Positions 7,588 to 16,041 of a stretch of DNA of 64,000 bases are shown piece after piece. The stretch comes from Veillonellales bacterium (GTDB lineage: Bacteria > Bacillota > Negativicutes > Veillonellales > Dialisteraceae): the NCBI GenBank assembly GCA_944390485.1, contig CALXPQ010000001.1:310001-374000 (forward strand), written 5' to 3'. The notes under the pieces were generated by a model that saw only the letters and a program-made list of their open reading frames with translations, was not told the DNA's origin and searched no databases. Position 1 is the stretch's first letter; each line of letters opens with the position of its first letter. The position numbers and the translations under genes are program-made.

Positions 7588-9255
7588 TCACCGGCGCACC
7601 GCCTCCTGCAGCTCCCGCGCCGACTGCACGGCGCTCTCATTGGGCGGACGGTTCCCGGAGATCATCCATGCGATATCCTGGATATGCTCTTCCGGAGAAA
7701 GCAGCACGGCCCGGGTCAGCGTCCGCCCTTCCGCGACCAGCTTGCGGATGCTGTAATGCGCGTCCGCCATGCTCGCCGTCTGCGGCATGTGGGTGATGCA
7801 GAGCACCTGCACGGACTGCGACAGGTGCCGGATCTTCCGCGCCACGCGCAGCGCGGCGCCGCCGCTGATGCCCGTGTCGATCTCATCGAAGACCAGCGTC
7901 TGACAGGAAAAGAGATGGGCCATGATATCTTCAATGGCGAGCGCGATGCGGGAGATTTCCCCGCCGGACGCGGTCTGCCGCATGGGCCGCAGCGGCTCGC
8001 CCGGATTGGCCGAAAAATAGAAATCCATCCCGGCGGCACCGGCCGCGAGCGGCGTCTCCATTTCCTCCAGCCGGAGCTCCAGCACGGCGTGATCCATATT
8101 CATATCGCGAAGCGCTTCCGTGATGGACCGGCACAGCGCGCCGCCTTTTTCCCGGCGGAGTTCGTTCAGCCGGCGGCCCTGCGCCATTACCGTTTCCGTC
8201 AGATCCTGGAATTTCTGCTGCATCCGGCCGTTGTCATAGACCATATCGTGCAGTTCCTCATATTCGGCCTGCGCTTTTTCCAGATAGGCCAGCACCTCCG
8301 CCAGCGTCGGCCCGTACTTACTCTTCAGCTGGGACAGCACGCTGTCCCGTTCCTGCAGCTCCGCCAGCTCTTCTTCTGAAAATTCCGCGGATTCCGCGTA
8401 GTCTCCCAGCTCGGAAATGGCGTCTTCCACACCATACAGCGCGCTCTGGAGCGTACCGCCCGTCTGTCCCAGCGACGGATCGAATTTTTCCAGCCCGCTC
8501 ACGCGGCGGACGGTCTCCGCCAGACGGCTCTGCACGCCGTCGTCCCCGGAGAGCAGCGCCAGCGCCCGATGAAGCTCCACGTAAATTTTCTCATGGTTCT
8601 CCATCCGCGTGAGCCGGCTTTTGACTTCCTCGTCCTCGTCCGGACTCCGGATCTCTCCCCGGCGGATCTGATCAATCTCCCACTGCAGGATATCCAGCCG
8701 GCGCTCCCGCTCCTGTTTCCGCTTCTGGAACTGGTCCAGCGAATCCCGGAGCGTTTTCCACTGGCTGAACAGGCGGTCGTATGCCTCCCATGCGCTGTGC
8801 AGCTCCGCATCGGAATGGTCCACGAGGTACCGGCAGAACTCTGGCGAAAGCAGCTCTGAATTATCGTTCTGCTCATGGAGGCGGACCAGACGGCTCCCCA
8901 GCCGCTCGAGCTGCTTCACCGTGCAGAGCGAGCCGTTCACGGTGCAGATGCCGCGGCCGTTGCGGTTCATCCGGCGGGAAATGATGATTTCCCCCTCGCC
9001 CGCATCGGCGCCCATGTCTTCCAGCAGCGGCGTCAGAGAAGGATCTGAGGAAAATACGCCTTCCACGCGGAAAAAATCCTTCCCGCTGCGGATCAGCTCC
9101 ACCGACGCCCGCCGCCCGAGAAGGATCGCCAGCGCATCCATCAGGATGGACTTGCCCGAGCCGGTCTCCCCGGTGAACACGTTGGCGCCGGGGCTGAGCT
9201 CGATCCAGGTATCCTCGATGATGGCAAAATTCATGATATGGAGACTCTGGAGCAT
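7588..9255 (-). CDS. recN: DNA repair protein RecN
   Basis: 555 aa SMC-like ATPase for double-strand break repair. Walker A GETGSGKS is at about residues 28-35, a long coiled-coil region rich in E, R, L and Q occupies the middle, the signature TASGGEISRIALA follows, and Walker B is LVFDEIDTGISGG. It begins 18 bases after argR and ends the ispA-tlyA-nadK-argR-recN group typical of Firmicutes. Confidence 0.95.
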   Translation of the reverse strand: MLQSLHIMNFAIIEDTWIELSPGANVFTGETGSGKSILMDALAILLGRRASVELIRSGKDFFRVEGVFSSDPSLTPLLEDMGADAGEGEIIISRRMNRNGRGICTVNGSLCTVKQLERLGSRLVRLHEQNDNSELLSPEFCRYLVDHSDAELHSAWEAYDRLFSQWKTLRDSLDQFQKRKQERERRLDILQWEIDQIRRGEIRSPDEDEEVKSRLTRMENHEKIYVELHRALALLSGDDGVQSRLAETVRRVSGLEKFDPSLGQTGGTLQSALYGVEDAISELGDYAESAEFSEEELAELQERDSVLSQLKSKYGPTLAEVLAYLEKAQAEYEELHDMVYDNGRMQQKFQDLTETVMAQGRRLNELRREKGGALCRSITEALRDMNMDHAVLELRLEEMETPLAAGAAGMDFYFSANPGEPLRPMRQTASGGEISRIALAIEDIMAHLFSCQTLVFDEIDTGISGGAALRVARKIRHLSQSVQVLCITHMPQTASMADAHYSIRKLVAEGRTLTRAVLLSPEEHIQDIAWMISGNRPPNESAVQSARELQEAVRR

Positions 9256-9273
9256 GCCTGTCCCCCTTTCTCC

Positions 9274-9729
9274 TTACGATTTCAGGAACTGCTGGATCTG
9301 CTCGACAAAGGCCGGCACATCTTCCGGATTCCGCATGATGACGAGGACGGTATCGTCGCCGGCCAGCGTGCCAATGATGGCCTTATTATCCGAATGGTCG
9401 ATGGAAAACGCGATGGACTGCGCCGAGCCGGGCAGCGTATGGATCACGATCAGATTCATGCTGCTGTCGATCCGCGTCACCGCTTCCTGAAACAGCATGG
9501 CGATGTGGTTGTTGGACATCACGTTTTTCTTTTCCGTCGACAGGGCATAGCGGTACCGTCCGTTCTTATACGGCACTTTGACCAGCATCAGCTCCTTGAT
9601 GTCCCGGGAGACCGTCGCCTGCGTGACGACGATGCCTTCTTTCTGAAGGGCCGCCGCCAGCTCCTCCTGCGTCTCGATGACCTGGTTCTGAATGATTTCC
9701 TTGATTTTCATGATTCTGTAGCGCTTCAT
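9274..9729 (-). CDS. argR: Arginine repressor ArgR
   Basis: 151 aa, the usual size. An N-terminal winged helix carries the recognition helix TQATVSRDIKEL. The C-terminal arginine-binding and hexamerisation domain contains GTLAGDDTVLVIMR. The start at 9729 (MKRYRIMK) has GGAGG 9 bases upstream; MKIKEII at 9711 is a possible alternative. In the presence of arginine the family represses arginine synthesis and often activates catabolism. No arginine genes are in the window. Confidence 0.93.
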   Translation of the reverse strand: MKRYRIMKIKEIIQNQVIETQEELAAALQKEGIVVTQATVSRDIKELMLVKVPYKNGRYRYALSTEKKNVMSNNHIAMLFQEAVTRIDSSMNLIVIHTLPGSAQSIAFSIDHSDNKAIIGTLAGDDTVLVIMRNPEDVPAFVEQIQQFLKS

Positions 9730-9776
9730 GGTTGGGTCCCTCCCGTGCGGGCCGCGCCGCACTGTATGTAAATGAA

Positions 9777-10658
9777 TCAGGTGGCAATGATTTTGGGAAA
9801 CAGCCGGGAACTGATGGTGGAGAAAAAGTCCTGATCCGGGAAACGGATGAATCGGATCGGCTTATGGACGCACCGGATGCAGAGACATTCGTTCCGGCAG
9901 ATCTTGTATTCGCCATTGCCGTCCAGGGAAATATGGAGTTTCCTTTCCCGGTCAGGCAGCTGGATCATGATGGTGTCCTCCATGGGAAGTACCATGGAAA
10001 AATTCTGGATCATGTGCGGACAGATTGGCACGATGATCGTATTCTCCGCGCAGCTGTCCAGGATAGGGCCTCCGCAGGACAGCGCATAGCTCGTCGACCC
10101 GGTGGGCGTGGAGATGACGAGGCCGTCTGCCGGATACTGCTGGAAAAACTGCCCGTTGATCCAGAGACGCAGCCGAGCCATCCGTCCGATCCTGTTGTGT
10201 CCCACCACGATGTCGTTCAGCACATCCGGCAGCGCCGTCTCCGTCCCGTCCTCATGACGGATGAAGGAAGAAAGAAAGACACGCTTCTCTGTCTTATACC
10301 GGCCTTCCGCGATCTCCCGGAAGCGCTGAGTCATATTCGCCGGAGAAATCGTGTTCAGGAATCCCAGCTCTCCCATATGGATGCCGGCCAGCAGGATCGG
10401 ATATTCCGCCATTTCCCTGGCCGCCTGCAGGAACGAGCCGTCCCCGCCGATGGAAAACGCCGCTTCCGTATGCGTCCCCAGCCATTCCCGGCTGCGGTAA
10501 TACTCATTCTGCAGATAAATGTGCCGCTCCTCAAAAGCCGCTTTCACTTCTTCCGGCAGATAAAACCGGAACCCGGCCTCCTTCAGGGCCGGCACCAGTT
10601 CTTTAAAAAAAAGATAGACCTCTTCTTTTCCTGTATTCGGAAACACAGAGACATCCAT
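9777..10658 (-). CDS. nadK: NAD kinase
   Basis: 293 aa. It phosphorylates NAD to NADP. The GGDGSFLQAA nucleotide motif and TPTGSTSYALSCGGP are intact. I chose the ATG at 10658, 5 bases after the tlyA stop, with AAAGGG about 9 bases before it; an in-frame GTG three codons earlier is less likely. A run of eight T on the coding strand (10612-10605) lies about 15 codons in and could be slippage-prone. Confidence 0.93.
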   Translation of the reverse strand: MDVSVFPNTGKEEVYLFFKELVPALKEAGFRFYLPEEVKAAFEERHIYLQNEYYRSREWLGTHTEAAFSIGGDGSFLQAAREMAEYPILLAGIHMGELGFLNTISPANMTQRFREIAEGRYKTEKRVFLSSFIRHEDGTETALPDVLNDIVVGHNRIGRMARLRLWINGQFFQQYPADGLVISTPTGSTSYALSCGGPILDSCAENTIIVPICPHMIQNFSMVLPMEDTIMIQLPDRERKLHISLDGNGEYKICRNECLCIRCVHKPIRFIRFPDQDFFSTISSRLFPKIIAT

Positions 10659-10663
10659 GCCAT

Positions 10664-11491
10664 TCACCCTTTCAGCGCTTCATGCGCATCTGCTACGAGC
10701 CGGCGGACTTCGTCCTCCGAAGGATACGGGACCTGCGGCGCCGGGTCCGGCATCCACCGGAGCAGCGCCAGAAATTCTATGTTGCCGGAACCGCCCTTGA
10801 TGGGGGAATAGGTCAGCCGCTCCGTCATGAATCCTTCCTCCGCCGCCCGATGCATCACGTCGAGGATCACGTCCCGGTGTGTCGACTCCTCCCGGACGAT
10901 GCCGCCTTTTCCGACTTTGTCCCGTCCCGCTTCGAACTGCGGTTTGATGAGGATCACCATCCGACCGTCCTTTTTCAGGATAGACCGTGCGGCAGGCATG
11001 ATTTTCAGGACAGAGATGAAGGAAATATCCGTGGCGATCATGTCCACCGGCTCTCCCAGTGTCTCCACGGTGACGTCTTTGATATTTGTCTTTTCCAGAT
11101 TCACCACGCGGGAATCCTGCCGCAGCTTCCAGTCCAGCTGGTTATAGCCCACGTCGATCGCATAGACCTTCGCCGCGCCGTTCTGCAGGGCGCAGTCCGT
11201 AAACCCGCCGGTGGACGCGCCGATATCCGCCATGACGATGCCTTTCATGGGCAGTTCAAATTCACGGATGGCCTTTTCCAGCTTGTATCCGCCCCGCCCC
11301 ACATACGGCATGACATGCCCTTTGATGCGGAGCCTGGCGTCCGCGGGGACCCGGGTCCCCGGTTTATCGACCGGCACATCATTCACGAGGATGATGCCGG
11401 CCATGATATGTCGTTTCGCATTTTCACGGCTCTCAAAAAAGCCCTGTTCTACAAGCAGGACATCCAGCCGTTCTTTCTGTACTTTCTGCAT
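10664..11491 (-). CDS. tlyA: TlyA family rRNA (cytidine-2'-O)-methyltransferase
   Basis: 275 aa. An N-terminal S4 RNA-binding domain (residues about 5-65, RLDVLLVEQGFFESRENAKR) precedes a Rossmann methyltransferase with the SAM motif DIGASTGGFTDCALQNGA. TlyA enzymes 2'-O-methylate 16S and 23S rRNA; the old hemolysin label is doubtful. The start at 11491 (MQKVQKER) has AAGGG 7 bases upstream. It lies between ispA (11-base gap) and nadK, the common Firmicutes arrangement. Confidence 0.92.
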   Translation of the reverse strand: MQKVQKERLDVLLVEQGFFESRENAKRHIMAGIILVNDVPVDKPGTRVPADARLRIKGHVMPYVGRGGYKLEKAIREFELPMKGIVMADIGASTGGFTDCALQNGAAKVYAIDVGYNQLDWKLRQDSRVVNLEKTNIKDVTVETLGEPVDMIATDISFISVLKIMPAARSILKKDGRMVILIKPQFEAGRDKVGKGGIVREESTHRDVILDVMHRAAEEGFMTERLTYSPIKGGSGNIEFLALLRWMPDPAPQVPYPSEDEVRRLVADAHEALKG

Positions 11492-11502
11492 ATGAAAACC
11501 CT

Positions 11503-12381
11503 TTATTTCGTCCGATGGAGCAGCCACGCCGCCAGTTCCCGCAGATCCTCCGCTTCCGGCCCCATGCCCGCCAGCGCCTGCACCGCCCGCGCGGCCTCCT
11601 GCTCTGCCAGCGCCCGCGCGCCGGCCTCTCCGGCCAGCGTCACATAGGTCGCCTTGTGCATCACCGCATCCTGTCCCGGCTCCTTGCCCATTTCTTCCAG
11701 ACTGCCGGACACATCGAGCAGATCATCCGTGATCTGGAACAGCTGGCCCAGATGGATGCCGTACGCATGGAGCGCCTCCGCGGCCGGGGCATCCGCTTCC
11801 GCCAGGACGGCCGCCATGTCCAGCGGCGCGCAGAGGAGGCATCCCGTCTTGCACCGGTCGAGGGTGCGCAGTTCTTCCAGCGTCAACCGGCGGCGTTCCG
11901 CTTCGATATCCTGCGCCTGCCCGCCGACCATGCCGTCCGGCCCGGCTGCCTGCGCCAGGATGCGGATGAGCCGGCACCGCACCGCCGCCGGCACCTGTTC
12001 CATGCCCGCCAGCAATTCGAAAGCGAACGTCAAAAGTCCGTCTCCCGCCATGGTGGCCATGCCGGCCCCATAGACCTTGTGATTGGTCAGCCGGCCCCTC
12101 CGGTAGTCGTCATCGTCCATCTGCGGCAGATCGTCATGGATCAGAGAATAGGTATGAACGCATTCCAGCGCGCACGCTGCGTCCAGATAGTCTCCGGACG
12201 GCTGCCCGAGCAGATCCAGCGCCATCAGGAACAGCGCCGGGCGGATCCGTTTGCCTCCCGCGAGAAGGCTGTAATTCATGGATGCATACAGCGTGCGGTG
12301 CGCCGGCTCCTCTGTCCGGAGAAGATGCCGGAGCCGGAGCTCCACCTGCTGTTTCTTTTCGTTCAGAATCTGCTGGATCAT
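11503..12381 (-). CDS. ispA: Polyprenyl (farnesyl/geranylgeranyl) diphosphate synthase
   Basis: 292 aa. Short-chain trans-prenyltransferase that extends DMAPP with IPP. The first aspartate-rich motif is HDDLPQMDDDDYRRG and the second is QITDDLLDVSG; GGKRIRPAL is also present. It uses the end products of the pathway to which IspDF belongs. The start at 12381 (MIQQILNEK) follows GGAGG; the longer frame runs back over the promoter. xseA and xseB, often upstream in this cluster, are not present. Confidence 0.93.
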   Translation of the reverse strand: MIQQILNEKKQQVELRLRHLLRTEEPAHRTLYASMNYSLLAGGKRIRPALFLMALDLLGQPSGDYLDAACALECVHTYSLIHDDLPQMDDDDYRRGRLTNHKVYGAGMATMAGDGLLTFAFELLAGMEQVPAAVRCRLIRILAQAAGPDGMVGGQAQDIEAERRRLTLEELRTLDRCKTGCLLCAPLDMAAVLAEADAPAAEALHAYGIHLGQLFQITDDLLDVSGSLEEMGKEPGQDAVMHKATYVTLAGEAGARALAEQEAARAVQALAGMGPEAEDLRELAAWLLHRTK

Positions 12382-12409
12382 GATCCCTCCTGTACTTGCT
12401 GTCTGTTTA

Positions 12410-12435
12410 ATTATACACAACAGCGCCGGATTATA
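12410..12435 (-). promoter_or_regulatory. Probable promoter region of ispA-tlyA-nadK-argR-recN
   Basis: Two perfect TATAAT hexamers read toward ispA at 12415-12410 and 12435-12430. Neither has a good -35 at normal spacing. The region follows the nusB terminator, so a promoter is needed here. Confidence 0.4.
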
Positions 12436-12493
12436 CATAAAGAAAATTTTCAGCCGCCGGGAACCGGACGGGCGGCCTCTTTTTCCGGGCACG

Positions 12494-12524
12494 AGAAAAG
12501 CGGGCCGCCTGCGCCGCCCGCTTT
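12494..12524 (-). terminator. Terminator of the pepP-efp-asp23-nusB operon
   Basis: AAAGCGGG and CCCGCTTT pair perfectly around a 12-base loop, followed on the minus strand by TTTTCTC. It lies 23 bases past the nusB stop. Confidence 0.7.
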
Positions 12525-12546
12525 CCAGGAAGTTTCAGCCGGGAGA

Positions 12547-12948
12547 TTACAGCTGATGTTCTTCCGCTACTGCATTCAAGATCCCGTTGATGAAGCGGTA
12601 AGAATTCTCGCCGCCAAATTCTCTGGCCATGAGGACCGCTTCATTGATGATAACGCCCTTATCCGTTTTTTCCGCCGGAGGAAACAGCATCTCTGCCGTG
12701 CCGATGCGGAGGATGCATTTATCCACCACGTTCAGCTGGCCGAGCGACCATTTCCTGAGATGCGCCGAAATCACGGCGTCGATATCGGACAGATGATCCC
12801 GCACGGTCTGAATCAGCGATTCCGCAAAAGCCAGATCATCCCCCTGCACTTTTTCCGTGACCGTCGAGCCAAGCGCTGCATCCGGCTCCGGATTCAGATC
12901 CAGAGAGTACAGGACCTGCAGAGCGTATTTTCTCGCTGTTCTTCTCAT
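12547..12948 (-). CDS. nusB: Transcription antitermination factor NusB
   Basis: 133 aa, all-helical family. The start MRRTARKYALQVLYSLDLN and the C-terminal EAVLMAREFGGENSYRFINGIL are characteristic. With NusE (S10) it binds boxA RNA for rRNA antitermination. AGAGGT precedes the ATG by 5 bases. Last gene of the operon, 11 bases after the Asp23-like gene. Confidence 0.95.
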   Translation of the reverse strand: MRRTARKYALQVLYSLDLNPEPDAALGSTVTEKVQGDDLAFAESLIQTVRDHLSDIDAVISAHLRKWSLGQLNVVDKCILRIGTAEMLFPPAEKTDKGVIINEAVLMAREFGGENSYRFINGILNAVAEEHQL

Positions 12949-12959
12949 GGGATACCTCT

Positions 12960-13304
12960 TTATTTCTCAATCTTCAGAATATCAATGTTGACGGCACTGA
13001 CAGCTTCGCCGAACGGGCTCAGCGCCTCCCAGAGCACGGACTGAATCTTTTTCCCGGCTTCTGCCAGATGCCCGCTTTCCGCCGCGGAGACGGATACCTC
13101 GACGACCAGCCCGTCTTTTCCCGAACGGATCATGACGCCCGGCACGCCTTTCCGGCCCCAGGACTGGGAAATCCCGTTCACAAGGGACTGGAAGCCTTCT
13201 GGCGGAACGATCCGCACCTCCGGACAGCCGTCCGCCGCCGCGGTGACCGCATCCAGAATCCGGCCGTACAGGGCCTCTTTCTCCTCGCGTTCTTCCTCAG
13301 TCAT
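12960..13304 (-). CDS. Divergent Asp23/Gls24-like protein, second copy
   Basis: 114 aa. The C-terminal half (VVEVSVSAAESGHLAEAGKK, then VLWEALSPFGEAVSAVNIDIL) follows the strand-helix-strand pattern of the Asp23 domain encoded by the preceding gene, in which an alternating strand leads into a helix and a final VxVxIxxI strand. This similarity is by eye and should be tested. The N-terminus is acidic and helical. I chose the ATG at 13304; the frame extends to a TTG two codons earlier. It overlaps the asp23 end by 8 bases, so the two are probably made together. Confidence 0.7.
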   Translation of the reverse strand: MTEEEREEKEALYGRILDAVTAAADGCPEVRIVPPEGFQSLVNGISQSWGRKGVPGVMIRSGKDGLVVEVSVSAAESGHLAEAGKKIQSVLWEALSPFGEAVSAVNIDILKIEK

Positions 13305-13671
13305 GGGCAAATCGTCCTTCCTCGCCGAATACGATTCCCTGCACGAAGACGTCCACCGTCTCGATGCCGAGCCCGGCAGACGAGGCCAGCGCCTCCTTTA
13401 CCCGCTCCTGCACGTGAAGCGCCACTTCCGGCGCCCGCGGACCGTGATAGACGAGCAGGTACAGCGCCGCACTGACTTTATTGTCATGGATCGAGATATG
13501 GACGCCCTCCGCATCTTCTCCGGCAATGCGGGAAGACAGGGCGTGGCCGAAACGGCTGTCCATGGCCGCCACGCCGGGAACTTCCAGACAGGCCTCACGG
13601 ACCACGGCGGCCAGCGCTTTATCCGCGATGCGGATGAGCCCGTGCTCCGCCGCGATCTCTGCTACATCCAT
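13297..13671 (-). CDS. Asp23/Gls24 family envelope stress protein
   Basis: 124 aa. Core phrases: GLIRIADKALAAVVREACLE, PGVAAMD, ISIHDNKVSAALYLLVYHG, and HVQERVKEALASSAGLGIETVDVFVQGI. The family is abundant and membrane-associated in Firmicutes; deletion causes cell wall stress in Staphylococcus. It follows efp by 17 bases and precedes a divergent second copy and nusB, a standard Firmicutes neighbourhood. No membrane segment is present. Confidence 0.9.
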   Translation of the reverse strand: MDVAEIAAEHGLIRIADKALAAVVREACLEVPGVAAMDSRFGHALSSRIAGEDAEGVHISIHDNKVSAALYLLVYHGPRAPEVALHVQERVKEALASSAGLGIETVDVFVQGIVFGEEGRFAHD

Positions 13672-13688
13672 ACAGGATCAGCCTTCTT

Positions 13689-14246
13689 TTATGCGCGTTC
13701 CAGATAAGCGCCGCTGCGGGTATCGATGCGGAGCACGTCCCCTTCATTGATGAAGAGCGGCACCTTGACGACATAGCCGGTTTCCAGTTTGGCCGGCTTC
13801 ACGCCGCCGGTCGCGGTATCGCCGCGGATGCCGGGTTCCGTTTCCACGACTTTCAGCTCAACGGAGTTCGGGATATCCACGCCGATGACCGTGCCGTTGA
13901 AGAACAGGACCGTGATCTCCATTTCTTCCTTGATGAAGTTCAGCGCGCTGCCGAGCTGTTCTTTCGTCAGCATGATCTGGTCATACGTTTCCACGTCCAT
14001 GAAATAGTAAGAGCCGTCTTCCCCGTAGAGGTACTGCATCGGTTTGCGTTCCACCTGCGCGTTCGGCACTTTTTCACCGGCATTGAAGGTGCGTTCCACG
14101 ACGGACCCGGTCTGCAGGTTCTTCAGCTTGGCACGGACGAAAGCGGCACCCTTCCCCGGCTTTACATGCTGGAATTCCACGACCTGCCATACCATGCCGT
14201 CAATTTCAATCGTGACACCCGGACGGAAATCATTACTGGAAATCAT
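13689..14246 (-). CDS. efp: Elongation factor P
   Basis: 185 aa, the standard length. Relieves ribosome stalling at polyproline. The first domain has the tip Lys32 in [14 protein letters not shown], the residue that is modified in many bacteria. The start at 14246 ([10 protein letters not shown]) is chosen because AGGAGG lies 9 bases upstream; the ATG at 14255 would touch the ribosome site directly. It follows the M24 peptidase gene by 16 bases. Confidence 0.96.
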   Translation of the reverse strand: MISSNDFRPGVTIEIDGMVWQVVEFQHVKPGKGAAFVRAKLKNLQTGSVVERTFNAGEKVPNAQVERKPMQYLYGEDGSYYFMDVETYDQIMLTKEQLGSALNFIKEEMEITVLFFNGTVIGVDIPNSVELKVVETEPGIRGDTATGGVKPAKLETGYVVKVPLFINEGDVLRIDTRSGAYLERA

Positions 14247-14262
14247 TCTCTTCATCCTCCTG

Positions 14263-15318
14263 TTATACGCATAAAAAATCTTTCGGGAATTTTGTCAGAA
14301 TCAAAATTCCGTCATCCTGTATTGCTGCCGTATCTTCGATACGGACTCCGCCGATTCCCGGAATATAGACGCCCGGCTCGATGGTCTCGATCATGCCGGC
14401 CCGGAGGATCGTCTTGTCCCTCGGCGCCAGCACCGGCGTCTCATGGATTTCCAGTCCTACGCTGTGGCCCAGCGCATGGGTGAAATAACGGTCCAGTCCT
14501 TTCCCTTTCAGGAAGTCCCGGGCCTTCCGATCGACGTCGCATGCCCGCTCGCCCGCTTTCAGCAGGCTTTCGATGTGAAGCACGCAGTCCAGAACGGAAT
14601 CATAAAGGAAACGCTGCTGTTCAGTGATCTGTCCCACGGCCACAGTGCGCGTGATGTCGGAATGATAGCCTTCATAAATCGCGCCGAAATCAAACGTGAC
14701 CAGGTCGCCTTCTTCGATGACTTTCTTCGTAGCGGTGCCGTGCGGATACGCGGACCGCCATCCGGAAGCGACGATCGTGTCGAAGGATTTCCCCTCCGAC
14801 CCGGCTTCCATCATGGCGCACTCCAGCGCCGTGCGGAGTTCTGCCTCCGTCCGGCCTTTCCGGATCAGCGGCACGATGCGCCGGAACCCTTCATCGGAGA
14901 TCCGGCAGGCTTCCGCGATCTTCGCGATCTCTTCTTCCGACTTGATCTGCCTCAGCCGGTCCGCGTCGCAGAAAGAGAACACCGCCTCCGGCATTTTTTC
15001 ATGAAATGCCAAGTACATGCGGTAGCTCAGCACGGACTCCACGCCGAGCCGGACTGCATGATGCTTTTTCATGAGCAACGCCACAGTATCCGCCAGTTTC
15101 CCCGCGCAGTCCACGACCGCAAACCCGGCCGCTTCCTCGCGCGCCTGCTCCGTGTACCGGCTGTCCGTGAGGAGATAGGCCTCCTCCGCCGTCAGGAACA
15201 GGTAGCTGTCGGACCCGGTAAATCCGCTGATATACCGGCAGTTCTCATCTTTCTGAATGAACGCAGCCTCGACGGCATTCTCTTTCAGGAATTCCGTGAT
15301 CATTTCCCTGCTCAGCAA
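14263..15318 (-). CDS. Xaa-Pro aminopeptidase-type M24 metallopeptidase
   Basis: 351 aa. The creatinase-type N-domain contains [16 protein letters not shown]. The pita-bread catalytic domain has all five metal ligands visible: [18 protein letters not shown] (two Asp), [16 protein letters not shown] (His), IETIEPGVY (Glu) and GGVRIEDTA (Glu). It removes N-terminal residues ahead of proline. The start is probably the TTG at 15318, with AAGGGG 10 bases upstream; the ATG at 15303 is the alternative but has a poor site. First gene of an operon with efp, as in many Firmicutes. Confidence 0.9.
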   Translation of the reverse strand: MLSREMITEFLKENAVEAAFIQKDENCRYISGFTGSDSYLFLTAEEAYLLTDSRYTEQAREEAAGFAVVDCAGKLADTVALLMKKHHAVRLGVESVLSYRMYLAFHEKMPEAVFSFCDADRLRQIKSEEEIAKIAEACRISDEGFRRIVPLIRKGRTEAELRTALECAMMEAGSEGKSFDTIVASGWRSAYPHGTATKKVIEEGDLVTFDFGAIYEGYHSDITRTVAVGQITEQQRFLYDSVLDCVLHIESLLKAGERACDVDRKARDFLKGKGLDRYFTHALGHSVGLEIHETPVLAPRDKTILRAGMIETIEPGVYIPGIGGVRIEDTAAIQDDGILILTKFPKDFLCV

Positions 15319-15350
15319 AGTCAGATCGCCCCTTTTCCATTCATTCTATA

Positions 15351-15379
15351 ATTTTACAGTATCTCGCACAAATGTACAA
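15351..15379 (-). promoter_or_regulatory. Promoter of the pepP-efp-asp23-nusB operon
   Basis: TTGTAC (15379-15374), 17 bases, TAAAAT (15356-15351) on the minus strand, 32 bases before the TTG start codon. Confidence 0.55.
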
Positions 15380-15414
15380 TAGCCGCGGAACCGCACCCTG
15401 CGGGCTTTCCCGGC

Positions 15415-16041
15415 TCAGGTCCCGCTTTCCAGCGGGCGCAGGTGCTCCTGAGAGTTCAGAAGATACAGCCAGCTCTGATGCTCGCCATAATAATGGATGC
15501 ACGAAATATTGGCATTCCCCTGGCAGAAGTGCCATGCCAGATGGAGCGGCAGCTCCAGCATGCCGCAGAGGATTGTGCGGATCGCCGCGCCATGGCTCAC
15601 GATGACATAAGTCTTTCCGTCGCCCTGTGCGATGAGCCGGCGCATGCCCCGCATCGTGCGTTCCTGCACCTCCTGAAAAGTCTCGCCGCCTTCGATGCGG
15701 AGCGTATCCGGAGTGCGGTACAGCGACTCTACCGCTCCGGGCCAGCGGGCCTCGATCTCATCATATGTCAGCCCTTCCCATTCGCCGAAGCAGATCTCCT
15801 GAAACTCCGGCATTACGATGGGCGTCATGGCATGCCGCACCGCCAGCGCTTCCGCGGTCTTTCTCGCTCGATCGAGAGGGCTCGTGTAAATGGCATCGAA
15901 CGTTTTTCCGTCGAACCAGCGGGCCGCCAGCTCCGCCTGTCGGACGCCGGTCTCGCTGAGCGGCACGTCTGTCGAGCCCTGGTATTTGCCATTGAGATTC
16001 CACACGGTCTGTCCATGGCGGACAAAATAAAAACAGATCAT
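15415..16041 (-). CDS. cobC: Histidine phosphatase, probable alpha-ribazole-5'-phosphate phosphatase
   Basis: 208 aa phosphoglycerate-mutase fold. The active-site phrase FVRHGQTVWN carries the phospho-accepting His; later FGEWEGLTYDEIEARWPG and IVSHGAAIRT give the Glu and second His. The family is broad, but its place as last gene of the cobalamin operon, coupled to cobD by an ATGA overlap, points to removal of the 5' phosphate from alpha-ribazole phosphate or adenosylcobalamin 5'-phosphate. Without that context it could only be called a histidine phosphatase. Confidence 0.82.
   Translation of the reverse strand: MICFYFVRHGQTVWNLNGKYQGSTDVPLSETGVRQAELAARWFDGKTFDAIYTSPLDRARKTAEALAVRHAMTPIVMPEFQEICFGEWEGLTYDEIEARWPGAVESLYRTPDTLRIEGGETFQEVQERTMRGMRRLIAQGDGKTYVIVSHGAAIRTILCGMLELPLHLAWHFCQGNANISCIHYYGEHQSWLYLLNSQEHLRPLESGT

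Noticed and set aside
9763-9780. ArgR operator near argR
   Set aside because: The sequence TGATTCATTTACATACA has a loose resemblance to an ARG box, but it lies at the nadK stop and matches too poorly.
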